42,906 nt of DNA from Candidatus Colivicinus equi (GTDB taxonomy: Bacteria; Bacillota_I; Bacilli_A; Erysipelotrichales; Erysipelotrichaceae): the NCBI GenBank assembly GCA_018064825.1, contig JAGHUL010000006.1, positions 1 to 42,906 of the forward strand, in the 5' to 3' direction. Within the stretch, counting starts at the first letter, position 1. Every line of letters starts with the position of its first letter. Made by a program: the position numbers and the translations under genes. Under the pieces are notes generated by a model. That model was not told where the DNA came from. It saw nothing but the letters and a program-made list of their open reading frames with translations, and searched no databases. Below are positions 7,728 through 14,787 of this stretch, piece by piece.

Positions 7728-8557
7728 TGCAGTTAAAAATTGTTAAAATACTAAACAATAGTACAGTACTTGTTGACGACAATGGTAAACAAAAAATATG
7801 TATGGGCAATGGTATTGGCTTTTCTAAAAAACCAGGTGATTTAATCAACAACGATAATATTGAAAAGATATTTGAAAGCACTGATAATGTTTTCATCAAA
7901 AAAATGACAGAATCAGTAAAGAAGATAAATGAAAAATATTATTATGTTGTAGACAAAATCATTGAATATGCAAACAAAACATTAGATCAAAAGATGCCTG
8001 ACTTTATGTATATTACTTTGGCTGATCACTTATTCTTTGCGAAAGAAAGATTTGAAAAAGGAATCGTTGTTCCTTGCCCAATGAAGACAGAAATAAAGAT
8101 TCTTTATAAAAAAGAATTCTTGGTCGCAAGCAAGGCAGTAGAGATAGCTAATAAAGAATTGGGCACAAACTTTGATGATAATGAATCAGGCTTAATTGCC
8201 ATGCATATTATGAATGTCACCATGAATTCAGATAATAGCAACCATTCCTTCCTAATTTCTGTTGTTTCTGAAATTGTAGAAATAATATCCAACTACTTCG
8301 ATATCGAACTTGATGAAAATTCACTTGCTTACGCAAGATTAATTACACACCTACATTTTTTAAGTCTTAGAATGTTCAACAATGATACCAATCCATTGCA
8401 TACACCAATATTTAGTCTTGACAGTTCTTTGGTTAAGGCGAGATGTTGTGCAGATGAAGTATCTAAATATTTGAAAAATAACTACAATTATAAGCTTTCA
8501 AATAATGAATTGCTTTACCTTGCTTTACACATTCAAAATTGTGTAGATAATGCCTAG
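7724..8557 (+). CDS. BglG/LicT-family transcriptional antiterminator
   Basis: This 277-residue protein has the standard architecture. A small RNA-binding CAT domain (about 1-55; KILNNSTVLVDDNGKQKICMGNGIGF) is followed by two PTS regulation domains with their conserved histidines: PRD1 (TLADHLFFAKER and LIAMHIMN) and PRD2 (LITHLHFLSLRM and LALHIQN). Phosphorylation by the PTS sets its dimer state and so its binding to the leader RAT at 7170-7204. It overlaps the end of the EIIA gene and precedes the permease. This explains how a MurNAc operon can be induced without a MurR repressor. Start choice between ATG 7724 and ATG 7727 is open. Confidence 0.92.
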   Translation: MMQLKIVKILNNSTVLVDDNGKQKICMGNGIGFSKKPGDLINNDNIEKIFESTDNVFIKKMTESVKKINEKYYYVVDKIIEYANKTLDQKMPDFMYITLADHLFFAKERFEKGIVVPCPMKTEIKILYKKEFLVASKAVEIANKELGTNFDDNESGLIAMHIMNVTMNSDNSNHSFLISVVSEIVEIISNYFDIELDENSLAYARLITHLHFLSLRMFNNDTNPLHTPIFSLDSSLVKARCCADEVSKYLKNNYNYKLSNNELLYLALHIQNCVDNA

Positions 8558-8569
8558 AAAGGGGAAAAA

Positions 8570-9901
8570 ATGAGTAATCGTGAAATCGCTGAGTTATTAG
8601 TAGAAAAACTTGGTGGAAAAGAAAATTTGAAGTCTATCGAAAACTGTATGACACGTATTCGTCTAATTGTTAAAGATGTTAATAAGTGTGATGCAGAAGG
8701 CCTAAAAGCCGTTGAGGGAGTATTAGGCGTATCTTGTGAAGATGAATCTGTACAAGTTGTTGTAGGTCCAGGTAAGTCTAAAAAATTATCAGGCGAAATG
8801 TCTGATTTAACTGGTGTAAGATCTTTAGAGGTTGATGAAGCATCTGTTAGAAAAGCAGAAGCTAAGAAGAAAAATGCTACGCCATTTAAATTATTCTTAA
8901 AGAGAATTGCTAATATTTTTGTGCCATTAATTCCAGCGTTTATGGGATGTGGTTTGTTACTAGCCATTTATGAATTCTCTGCAGTGTTCGCTCCTGATTT
9001 CTACGCTTCATCTATGGGACATATTTTAGGTGCTGTTGCTGCTTCTATCTTCGATATTATGAAGATTATCGTTGGTTACAATGCAGCTAGAGAATTTGGT
9101 GGTTCTGCTGTTATTGGCGCCGTATTAGCATATATCTTAGGTGCTGGCGCAATCGACGGTATCCAAATGCTAGGCGTAACATTCGTTGCCGGTAGAGGCG
9201 GCGTTATTTCTGTATTAGCAGTTGCTATTGTCGGTGCTATGCTTGAAAAAGTAATTAGAAAGCATATGCCTGATGCTTTAGATACATTCGTTACTCCACT
9301 TGTTACTATTTTTGTGATGACATTTGCCGGATTATTAATTCTTCAACCAGTTTGTGGTTTTGTTTCAGAAGCAGTTGGTAATTTTGTAACTTACATTATC
9401 TATAATGTTCCTGCTCTAGCTGGTTTAGCTACTTTAGTTTACTTACCACTAGTTGCTACAGGTATGCATCATGGCTTAATAGCTGTCAACGCACAATTAA
9501 TTGCTGATTTTGGTGTAACTTACTTATTACCAGTTACTTGTATGGCTGGTGCTGGTCAAGTTGGCGCTTCTCTATATGTTTTATTAAAAACTAAAAATAA
9601 AAAATTAAAGAGAACTACAATTAACGCTTTACCTGCTGGCATCTTAGGTATTGGAGAACCATTGATGTGGGGTGTTACTATTCCTTTAGGCAAACCATTC
9701 ATTGCTTCTTGTATCGGTGGTGCTATCGGTGGTAGTGTAATGGCTATTATGAAAGTTGCTGCTTTAATTCCTGAATTATCAGGTATTCAATTAGCGTTAA
9801 TTACTAATGCTCCATTAAAATACTTGGTTGGTTTATTGACATCATATGTAGCAGGATTTGTTGTATGTATGATATTAGGATTTGACGATCCAGAAGAATA
9901 A
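8570..9901 (+). CDS. murP: PTS N-acetylmuramic acid-type EIIBC (MurP-like)
   Basis: This 443-residue permease has an N-terminal EIIB domain with the phosphorylated cysteine Cys26 in ENCMTRIRL and the VQVVVGPGKSKK segment close to E. coli MurP. A hydrophobic EIIC domain of about ten membrane segments follows (from about residue 110; GIGEPLMWGVTIPL near the C-terminus). It lacks EIIA, as MurP does, and the EIIA is supplied by the first gene of the operon. MurQ at the operon end supports MurNAc as substrate, imported as MurNAc 6-phosphate. An AAAGGGG ribosome site lies just upstream. A related muropeptide or anhydro sugar cannot be excluded. Confidence 0.85.
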   Translation: MSNREIAELLVEKLGGKENLKSIENCMTRIRLIVKDVNKCDAEGLKAVEGVLGVSCEDESVQVVVGPGKSKKLSGEMSDLTGVRSLEVDEASVRKAEAKKKNATPFKLFLKRIANIFVPLIPAFMGCGLLLAIYEFSAVFAPDFYASSMGHILGAVAASIFDIMKIIVGYNAAREFGGSAVIGAVLAYILGAGAIDGIQMLGVTFVAGRGGVISVLAVAIVGAMLEKVIRKHMPDALDTFVTPLVTIFVMTFAGLLILQPVCGFVSEAVGNFVTYIIYNVPALAGLATLVYLPLVATGMHHGLIAVNAQLIADFGVTYLLPVTCMAGAGQVGASLYVLLKTKNKKLKRTTINALPAGILGIGEPLMWGVTIPLGKPFIASCIGGAIGGSVMAIMKVAALIPELSGIQLALITNAPLKYLVGLLTSYVAGFVVCMILGFDDPEE

Positions 9902-9908
9902 AGAATCT

Positions 9909-9936
9909 AGGAAGAGGCTATAGCCTCTTCCTGTTT
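9909..9936 (+). terminator. Perfect 24-base palindrome after murP (intra-operon terminator or processing hairpin)
   Basis: Bases 9909-9932 form a perfect inverted repeat with arms AGGAAGAGGCTA and TAGCCTCTTCCT, followed by GTTTT. It lies between murP and the next gene of the same operon, whose ribosome site starts two bases further on. The T run is short, so partial termination or 3'-end protection of the PTS transcript is more likely than a full stop. Confidence 0.6.
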
Positions 9937-9950
9937 TGAAGGAGAAAAGA

Positions 9951-10889
9951 ATGAAATATATAAATTACAATCAAAATTATGAAAACGAAGTAATAGAGTT
10001 ATGGAATAAATGTTTGTATTTTGACCAAATCACAATTGATATTTTTAGACAAAAAGCAATATTTGATGATAACTTTGATTCTAATTTATGTTGGTTATCG
10101 CTAGATAATGAAAAGGTTGTCGGTTTCATTATGGCTACCAAAAGGAAGTTTCCGTATTTAGAAAGAGGTCTAGAACCTGACCGTGGATGGATTAATGTAA
10201 TGTTTGTTGATCCAGAATATCGTAGACAATCAATAGGAAAAACCCTTTATTTAAAAGCAGAAGAAGCATTGAAAGAAAAAGGCACAAAAGAAATTACACT
10301 TGCAATGTATTCACCAAGTTATTTCTTCGGTGGTGTTGACGAGGTTCATTACCCTGAAGCAGAATCGTTTTTTAAGGAAATGGGCTATGATGCTAAAGAA
10401 CTTCATTACTCTATGGGAATGGATTTAACAGATTTTAATTTGAGCGAAAAAATAAGACAAAAGAAAATTGAATTAGAGAATAAGGGATATAAATTTACGC
10501 GTTTCAATTACAATAGATGTTTAGAAATGCTTGAGTTTTTGAAAAATGAATTCGGTGGCGGGTGGAAACGCAACGCCTTATTAGCAATGCGTAATAATCT
10601 TGCGGAAGAATTAATTATTATGGTTCTAGATGAGAATGATAAGATATGTGGTTTTTCAATGAGTGCAATTGATGGAAACTTGGAACGCTTTGGTCCAATT
10701 GGCGTTGCTGAAAGTAAAAGAAACGATGGCATCGGTTCAGTTCTTTTGAACTATAGTTTTGAATGTATGCATGAACGCGGCATTAATAGAATGTTTTTCA
10801 TGACAACAGATGAACCTGGGAAAAGATATTATGAAAGAAATGGATTAGAAATTATTCGCACAATTCGTAATTATAGAAAGGCAATATGA
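9951..10889 (+). CDS. Tandem GNAT-domain acetyltransferase
   Basis: This 312-residue protein has two GNAT domains. The N-terminal one has a full acetyl-CoA motif (NVMFVDPEYRRQSIGKTLYL, residues about 82-101). The C-terminal one has GPIGVAESKRNDGIGSVLL (about 246-264) and RYYERNGL. The ATG at 9951 is preferred over an upstream TTG because GAAGGAG lies 6-12 bases before it. It sits between murP and murQ and overlaps the next gene by ATGA, which suggests a role tied to amino-sugar or muropeptide handling. No substrate can be named. Confidence 0.85.
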   Translation: MKYINYNQNYENEVIELWNKCLYFDQITIDIFRQKAIFDDNFDSNLCWLSLDNEKVVGFIMATKRKFPYLERGLEPDRGWINVMFVDPEYRRQSIGKTLYLKAEEALKEKGTKEITLAMYSPSYFFGGVDEVHYPEAESFFKEMGYDAKELHYSMGMDLTDFNLSEKIRQKKIELENKGYKFTRFNYNRCLEMLEFLKNEFGGGWKRNALLAMRNNLAEELIIMVLDENDKICGFSMSAIDGNLERFGPIGVAESKRNDGIGSVLLNYSFECMHERGINRMFFMTTDEPGKRYYERNGLEIIRTIRNYRKAI

Positions 10890-11458
10890 GATTATTACCA
10901 AATATAAAGCAATATAAAGAGATGATAGATTACGACTATCGTTATTTATGTGCTTTCAAAAACAAAACTGAAATGCCCAAATCATATCTCAAGGGTTATG
11001 AATGGAAAGTAACAGAAACTTATCGAAAATTTCAAGCAAACCAAAACACAATATGGAAGAAGTATTATGAAAGAAAACTTAAAAAATTAGAATATAAAAC
11101 AGGTATCAATTTTGAGAATAATACGAGTATTGGCAAAGGCTTTATTATAGGCCATTGGGGAACGATTGTTTTAAATGGGAAAGCACACTATGGAAGTCAA
11201 TTTTTTGTAACCCATAACGTTACTGTAGGTAGAGATATTCGTGGCAAGAGAAAGGGTGTTCCGACTTTTGGCGATCGTGTAGTCATAAGAACCAACTCAA
11301 CAGTTGTGGGCAATATTCATATTGGTAATGACGTATTAATTGCTCCAAACACTTTTGTAAATTTTGATGTACCAGATCATAGCGTTGTAATAGGAAATCC
11401 GGCAACTATTCATCACAAAGATAATGCTACACAAGGACATCTTCCAGAAATTGATTAA
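10886..11458 (+). CDS. Hexapeptide-repeat acyltransferase (serine acetyltransferase-like)
   Basis: This 190-residue protein has an alpha-helical N-terminus (1-65) and a left-handed beta-helix of hexapeptide repeats (about 70-178; TGINFENNTSIGKGFIIGHWG, GDRVVIRTNSTVVGNIHIG). A His in VTHNVTVG is in the position of the catalytic His of serine/galactoside acetyltransferases. The ending VIGNPATIHHK is typical of the fold. Translation is coupled to the GNAT gene by a 4-base overlap. Within a MurNAc operon, a sugar or peptide O- or N-acetyl donor role is plausible but unproven. It is shorter than typical CysE proteins. Confidence 0.8.
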   Translation: MRLLPNIKQYKEMIDYDYRYLCAFKNKTEMPKSYLKGYEWKVTETYRKFQANQNTIWKKYYERKLKKLEYKTGINFENNTSIGKGFIIGHWGTIVLNGKAHYGSQFFVTHNVTVGRDIRGKRKGVPTFGDRVVIRTNSTVVGNIHIGNDVLIAPNTFVNFDVPDHSVVIGNPATIHHKDNATQGHLPEID

Positions 11459-11472
11459 TAAGAAGGAGAAAA

Positions 11473-12366
11473 ATGGTAAATATTAAAAATTTAGGAACAG
11501 AACAAAGAAATCAAAAAACACTTCATTTAGACGAACTATCAGCTCTCGAGATTGTTAGTATTATGAATGAAGAAGACTTAAATGTTGTTGCAGGTGTTAA
11601 ACAAGCTCTTCCACAAATTGCTGCGACAATACCGGCGATGGTAGAAACATTAAAGAACGGTGGAAGAATAGTTTACGTTGGTGCTGGTACTTCTGGCAGA
11701 ACAGGAATTATAGATGCTGTAGAATGTGGCCCAACCTTTGGTTGTACTAATGAATTCTTGGGCCTGATTGCTGGAGGGAATAACGCCGTATTTAAAGCTG
11801 TAGAAGGTGCCGAAGATAGAAAGGATTTGTGCGTTCAAGATTTGAAGGACAACAAATTTTCAAGTAAAGATATGCTTATAGCAGTTGCAGCAAGTGGTCG
11901 AACTCCTTATGCAATCGGTGGAGTGGAATATGCAAAATCACTAAACGCAAAAACAGCTTGTGTATGTTGCAATATCAACACTGAACTAGGGGCGGTTGTA
12001 GATTATCCAATTGAATGCTCTGCTGGACCAGAAATCTTAACAGGATCAACAAGATTAAAATCTGGGACTTGCCAAAAAATAATTATTAATATGCTTTCAA
12101 CAGCAACGATGGTTGGCATGGGAAAAGTATACAAAAACTTGATGGTTGATATGACGCCAACAAATGAAAAGCTTATTGAAAGATGCAGACACATTGTTAT
12201 GTCTGCAACTGATTGTAGTCGTGAGGTTGCCGACGCAACGTTGAAACAAACAACAAACAATAACGTTAAAGAAGCAATCGTCATGATATTACTTAACGTT
12301 GATAATAAAACCGCTAGAGAAAAACTTATGGCAAATGGCGGCTTTATTTCTAAAGCAATTAAATAG
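11473..12366 (+). CDS. murQ: N-acetylmuramic acid 6-phosphate etherase
   Basis: This 297-residue SIS-domain enzyme matches MurQ throughout: TEQRN near the N-terminus, YVGAGTSGRTGIIDAVECGPTFG (about 67-89), AVEGAEDRKD, AVAASGRTPYAIGG, the stretch from EILTGSTRLK through SGTCQKIIINML, and VDMTPTNEKL. It removes D-lactate from MurNAc 6-phosphate to give GlcNAc 6-phosphate, the step after MurP import. The ribosome site AAGGAG is ideal. It is the last gene of the operon, followed by a terminator. No deacetylase or deaminase is present here, so GlcNAc-6-P must be processed by genes elsewhere. Confidence 0.96.
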   Translation: MVNIKNLGTEQRNQKTLHLDELSALEIVSIMNEEDLNVVAGVKQALPQIAATIPAMVETLKNGGRIVYVGAGTSGRTGIIDAVECGPTFGCTNEFLGLIAGGNNAVFKAVEGAEDRKDLCVQDLKDNKFSSKDMLIAVAASGRTPYAIGGVEYAKSLNAKTACVCCNINTELGAVVDYPIECSAGPEILTGSTRLKSGTCQKIIINMLSTATMVGMGKVYKNLMVDMTPTNEKLIERCRHIVMSATDCSREVADATLKQTTNNNVKEAIVMILLNVDNKTAREKLMANGGFISKAIK

Positions 12367-12396
12367 AATCGAATCATCATTCATAGCAACAAGAAG

Positions 12397-12438
12397 CTGC
12401 AACAAAGCGTACTAGCAAGTAGAATGTTGCAGTTTTTT
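12397..12438 (+). terminator. Terminator of the MurNAc operon
   Basis: CTGCAACA (12397-12404) pairs with TGTTGCAG (12425-12432), followed by six T residues. The 20-base loop can pair further around CTAGCAAGTAG. It lies 31 bases after the murQ stop. Confidence 0.85.
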
Positions 12439-12471
12439 ATTGTGATAAGTGATTGGCATCGCGACATTTCT

Positions 12472-12921
12472 TTAGAAAAACATCTTTTTGTATAAGTCTT
12501 TTTGGCTCAATTTTGAACGAATGTTTTTCGCGTCTCTAATTCTTTCGATAGCGTTTAACGGATCTATGGAATGATATGGTTCATAAAGTTTAGCCAAATC
12601 TTCGCAATTAATATTTTTGTATATATTTCTACTTGTTTCTTCATATACATATGACCAGCATCTATATATGTAACCAATCCAATACATTACATCATAATGA
12701 ATTTTGTTTTTCCCAATATTTACTAGTTTTTTATTGTTGAGTTCAAATAATATATCGTCAATATTAAAAATAAAATTTCTGTCTATTATTTCACATGAAT
12801 ATGAATTCATAAAAGCTTTTGCAAAAGAAGAACTTGAGCCATTAAATGATGTAATCGATTGTGCAAATAATCTTCCTTGCTCTTTTGCAAGTTCTAACCC
12901 TTTACTATCAAATTGTCTCAT
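12472..12921 (-). CDS. Putative antitoxin partner of the DUF3990-like protein
   Basis: This 149-residue soluble protein overlaps the upstream gene by ATGA, so the two are translated together. I recognise the pattern (MYWIGYIYRCWSYVYEETS, LAKLYEPYHSIDPLNAIERI) as a small Firmicutes family commonly encoded next to ADP-ribosyltransferase-like toxins, but cannot name a Pfam domain. It has no obvious DNA-binding motif, which the partner protein carries instead. An antitoxin role is inferred from overlap, gene order and family memory. It could instead be another accessory protein of the same module. Confidence 0.6.
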   Translation of the reverse strand: MRQFDSKGLELAKEQGRLFAQSITSFNGSSSSFAKAFMNSYSCEIIDRNFIFNIDDILFELNNKKLVNIGKNKIHYDVMYWIGYIYRCWSYVYEETSRNIYKNINCEDLAKLYEPYHSIDPLNAIERIRDAKNIRSKLSQKDLYKKMFF

Positions 12922-13775
12922 TTAAGAAGTTCCTCGATGTACTTGCCTATACCTGCGAATTCTCTTTGGGCCATTTTTGTTTTCTGTGAACCAATTTCGT
13001 CGTTAGCTTTCTTTTCTATAAGATAATCTGCTTTTTCGCTTTCGCATAAATAACATTGTTCTAGAATGGATAAAGATTTTAATGCTTTATTCGTTTTAAA
13101 AACATATTGCTTGCCAAGGTTGGTAGCACCCAAAGCACTCAAACATTGTTTGTCAGTAATTATTCCATCAATAAAATTTTCAATGATTAGATACATATTA
13201 TTATCTGCGATAGGAGCGACGATAATGTCAGCACTATCGACTTTATTTATTATTGATAAAATCTTTTTACTGTTTGCGAAATTAGGAATCCTATTACGAT
13301 AAAACGCAATCGCCAGCATCCATTCTTCTGTAACGTCAAACTTAATAACATTTAGTTTAGGATTTACTTTGTACTCGCATACATAGACGTTACTATTTGG
13401 ATAGCCTGCAACAAATGTTGCTGATTGATATAAACTTTCTCCTAAATAAAAGCCCTTGCCAAAATCATTGTTTGTTTTTGAATATGATATATCAAGATTT
13501 GTAACTATTTTGTTTTTTGCTCCGTGAAATAGTATTTTTTTATTATCGTTTTCTAAATCCTTATAAATTTGTCCCTTGATCTTGTTAAAAAATATGTTGT
13601 TTTTATATGCATACTCATAAACAACTGACAACGAGTTGTTAGAGATGCTATCTTCGTTATGTTTCCAATAATTAAAAGTAGAACGAGGTTTATTTAATTG
13701 TTTAGATAGTTGAGTGTCAGATAAAGAAAGGTATTCTTTAATAAATTCTATGTCTTTTATTATGTTGTATTTCAT
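12918..13775 (-). CDS. HTH + DUF3990 ADP-ribosyltransferase-like protein (likely toxin)
   Basis: The protein has 285 residues when started at the ATG at 13775. A longer TTG frame reaches 13823 but reads through the operator repeats. The N-terminus has a helix-turn-helix-like segment (LSDTQLSKQLNKPRSTFNYW, 17-36). Residues about 80-230 match the DUF3990/mono-ADP-ribosyltransferase fold: ILFHGAKN (81-88) with the NAD-site His, then DFGKGFYLGES (104-114). The C-terminus is charged. With the co-translated downstream gene and the palindromic operator, this looks like a toxin-antitoxin unit in which the toxin gene comes first and carries its own DNA-binding domain. The target of modification is unknown. 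Confidence 0.7.
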   Translation of the reverse strand: MKYNIIKDIEFIKEYLSLSDTQLSKQLNKPRSTFNYWKHNEDSISNNSLSVVYEYAYKNNIFFNKIKGQIYKDLENDNKKILFHGAKNKIVTNLDISYSKTNNDFGKGFYLGESLYQSATFVAGYPNSNVYVCEYKVNPKLNVIKFDVTEEWMLAIAFYRNRIPNFANSKKILSIINKVDSADIIVAPIADNNMYLIIENFIDGIITDKQCLSALGATNLGKQYVFKTNKALKSLSILEQCYLCESEKADYLIEKKANDEIGSQKTKMAQREFAGIGKYIEELLK

Positions 13776-13783
13776 GACTATAG

Positions 13784-13825
13784 TGTACAATATTGTACAT
13801 AATATCTCAAGAGAATTGTACAATT
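13784..13825 (-). promoter_or_regulatory. Operator region of the toxin-antitoxin unit
   Basis: A 16-base perfect palindrome TGTACAATATTGTACA (13784-13799) lies 9 bases upstream of the toxin start. A second 12-base palindrome AATTGTACAATT (13814-13825) lies 15 bases further. Both are built from the core TTGTACAA. Their position over the presumed promoter suggests autorepression, most likely through the N-terminal HTH of the toxin or the TA complex. Confidence 0.65.
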
Positions 13826-13930
13826 AAATTACCATTAGTAAGTTTGACTGCAACCTCTTCTATACAAGTAATCATCATATACACTACCATTGAATCTTGG
13901 ATTAGTTATTCCCAAAATAGTATCTCAAGT

Positions 13931-13959
13931 TTGTTATGAAAGCGTTTTAATAATATAAT
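13931..13959 (+). promoter_or_regulatory. Promoter with cre site for the yhf-dha operon
   Basis: TTGTTA (-35, 13931-13936), a 17-base spacer and TATAAT (-10, 13954-13959) form a strong promoter. The spacer begins with TGAAAGCGTTTTAA (13937-13950), a near-perfect catabolite-responsive element (consensus TGWAANCGNTNNCA, one mismatch). CcpA bound here would block the promoter. Nothing else is recognisable in 13830-13930. Confidence 0.75.
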
Positions 13960-13983
13960 ATGGTTAACACTGTATTGATAAAT

Positions 13984-14367
13984 ATGAATAAAAATAGCGT
14001 AAAATGTCCGAGATGTGGCAAAGAATACGACCTTACTCTTAAGCAAATATATAAGGGTGTAAGTTGTCCACATTGCAACAAAAAAATGATGATGGATGAT
14101 AAAACGAAGAAGCGTCTTAAATATATACGCTATCTATTCGTTTTGGCTGTATCTATCGCAACAATGTATCCTCTAGTAAAGTTGATGAAGGATTTGGATG
14201 GTGTAACTATGCTTATCGTATTGGGTATGTTGGCAGTAGTCTTTGCTTTAGCACAGGTTGCAGATAAGGTGTGCGGATATTTGCTATATCACACGTTTGG
14301 TTTTACTTACGTGGAATATGTAGAAACGCCCGTAAAAAAAGATAATAGAACAGGAAAGAAGAAATAA
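13984..14367 (+). CDS. Zinc-ribbon protein with two membrane segments
   Basis: The protein has 127 residues from the ATG at 13984. The in-frame ATG at 13960 abuts the -10 box and would lie upstream of the transcription start. Four cysteines (Cys8, Cys11, Cys28, Cys31; CPRCGKEYD and CPHCNKK) form a zinc ribbon, followed by two hydrophobic helices (about 48-65 and 73-95) and a basic tail. It is the first gene of the yhf-like operon and overlaps the PRD gene by one base (TAATG). No E. coli yhf counterpart is known to me. A regulatory or transporter-accessory role is a guess. The start lacks a good Shine-Dalgarno. Confidence 0.65.
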   Translation: MNKNSVKCPRCGKEYDLTLKQIYKGVSCPHCNKKMMMDDKTKKRLKYIRYLFVLAVSIATMYPLVKLMKDLDGVTMLIVLGMLAVVFALAQVADKVCGYLLYHTFGFTYVEYVETPVKKDNRTGKKK

Positions 14368-14747
14368 TGGATTTTACAGAGAGATTAGAGCTTTATAAAG
14401 AAGGCGGAATGATTGATGATAAAGCAGTTGAAGATGTAAATGCAATCATCAAAATGTTTAAAGACGAATATGGCGTAGAGTTACAAGAAGAAAACGCAGA
14501 TACGTTTATTGCGCACATCTGTGCAGCATATTCTAGAAATGTAACTAAAGAAGAAGTTGAGGCTTTACCTGATGTTGTTAAGAACGAACTTATGAGGTTA
14601 GACACTTATGAGCAGAGTTTAGAAATTTTAAACAGGTTAGTAGAAGTTACGCAAAATCCTTTGAACCAAGTAGAAAAGGATTATGCTTTACTTCATATTA
14701 ATAATTTGATTGCAAGATTTAAGGGGGAAAATAATTGGAACAAATAA
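14367..14747 (+). CDS. yhfY: PRD domain protein (YhfY-like)
   Basis: This 126-residue protein is a single PTS regulation domain with a conserved His50 in TFIAHICAAYSR and a second in YALLHINNLIARF. It has no DNA- or RNA-binding domain, matching the small stand-alone PRD proteins such as E. coli YhfY. Such proteins can be phosphorylated by PTS components and may sense PTS flux for the operon. Here a PTS link is supplied by dhaM downstream. It is followed after 40 bases by the transporter gene. Confidence 0.75.
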   Translation: MDFTERLELYKEGGMIDDKAVEDVNAIIKMFKDEYGVELQEENADTFIAHICAAYSRNVTKEEVEALPDVVKNELMRLDTYEQSLEILNRLVEVTQNPLNQVEKDYALLHINNLIARFKGENNWNK

Positions 14748-14787
14748 ATCTGTAATCTAAAACGTAAATAAGGAGGAAAAATATATC

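Noticed and set aside
12704-12925. Plus-strand open frame opposite the antitoxin gene
   Set aside because: It has no ribosome site or recognisable domain and lies fully antisense to a supported gene.
13776-13823. Longer toxin reading frame from a TTG at 13823
   Set aside because: The extension runs through the operator palindromes and has no ribosome site; ATG 13775 starts directly before the HTH domain.
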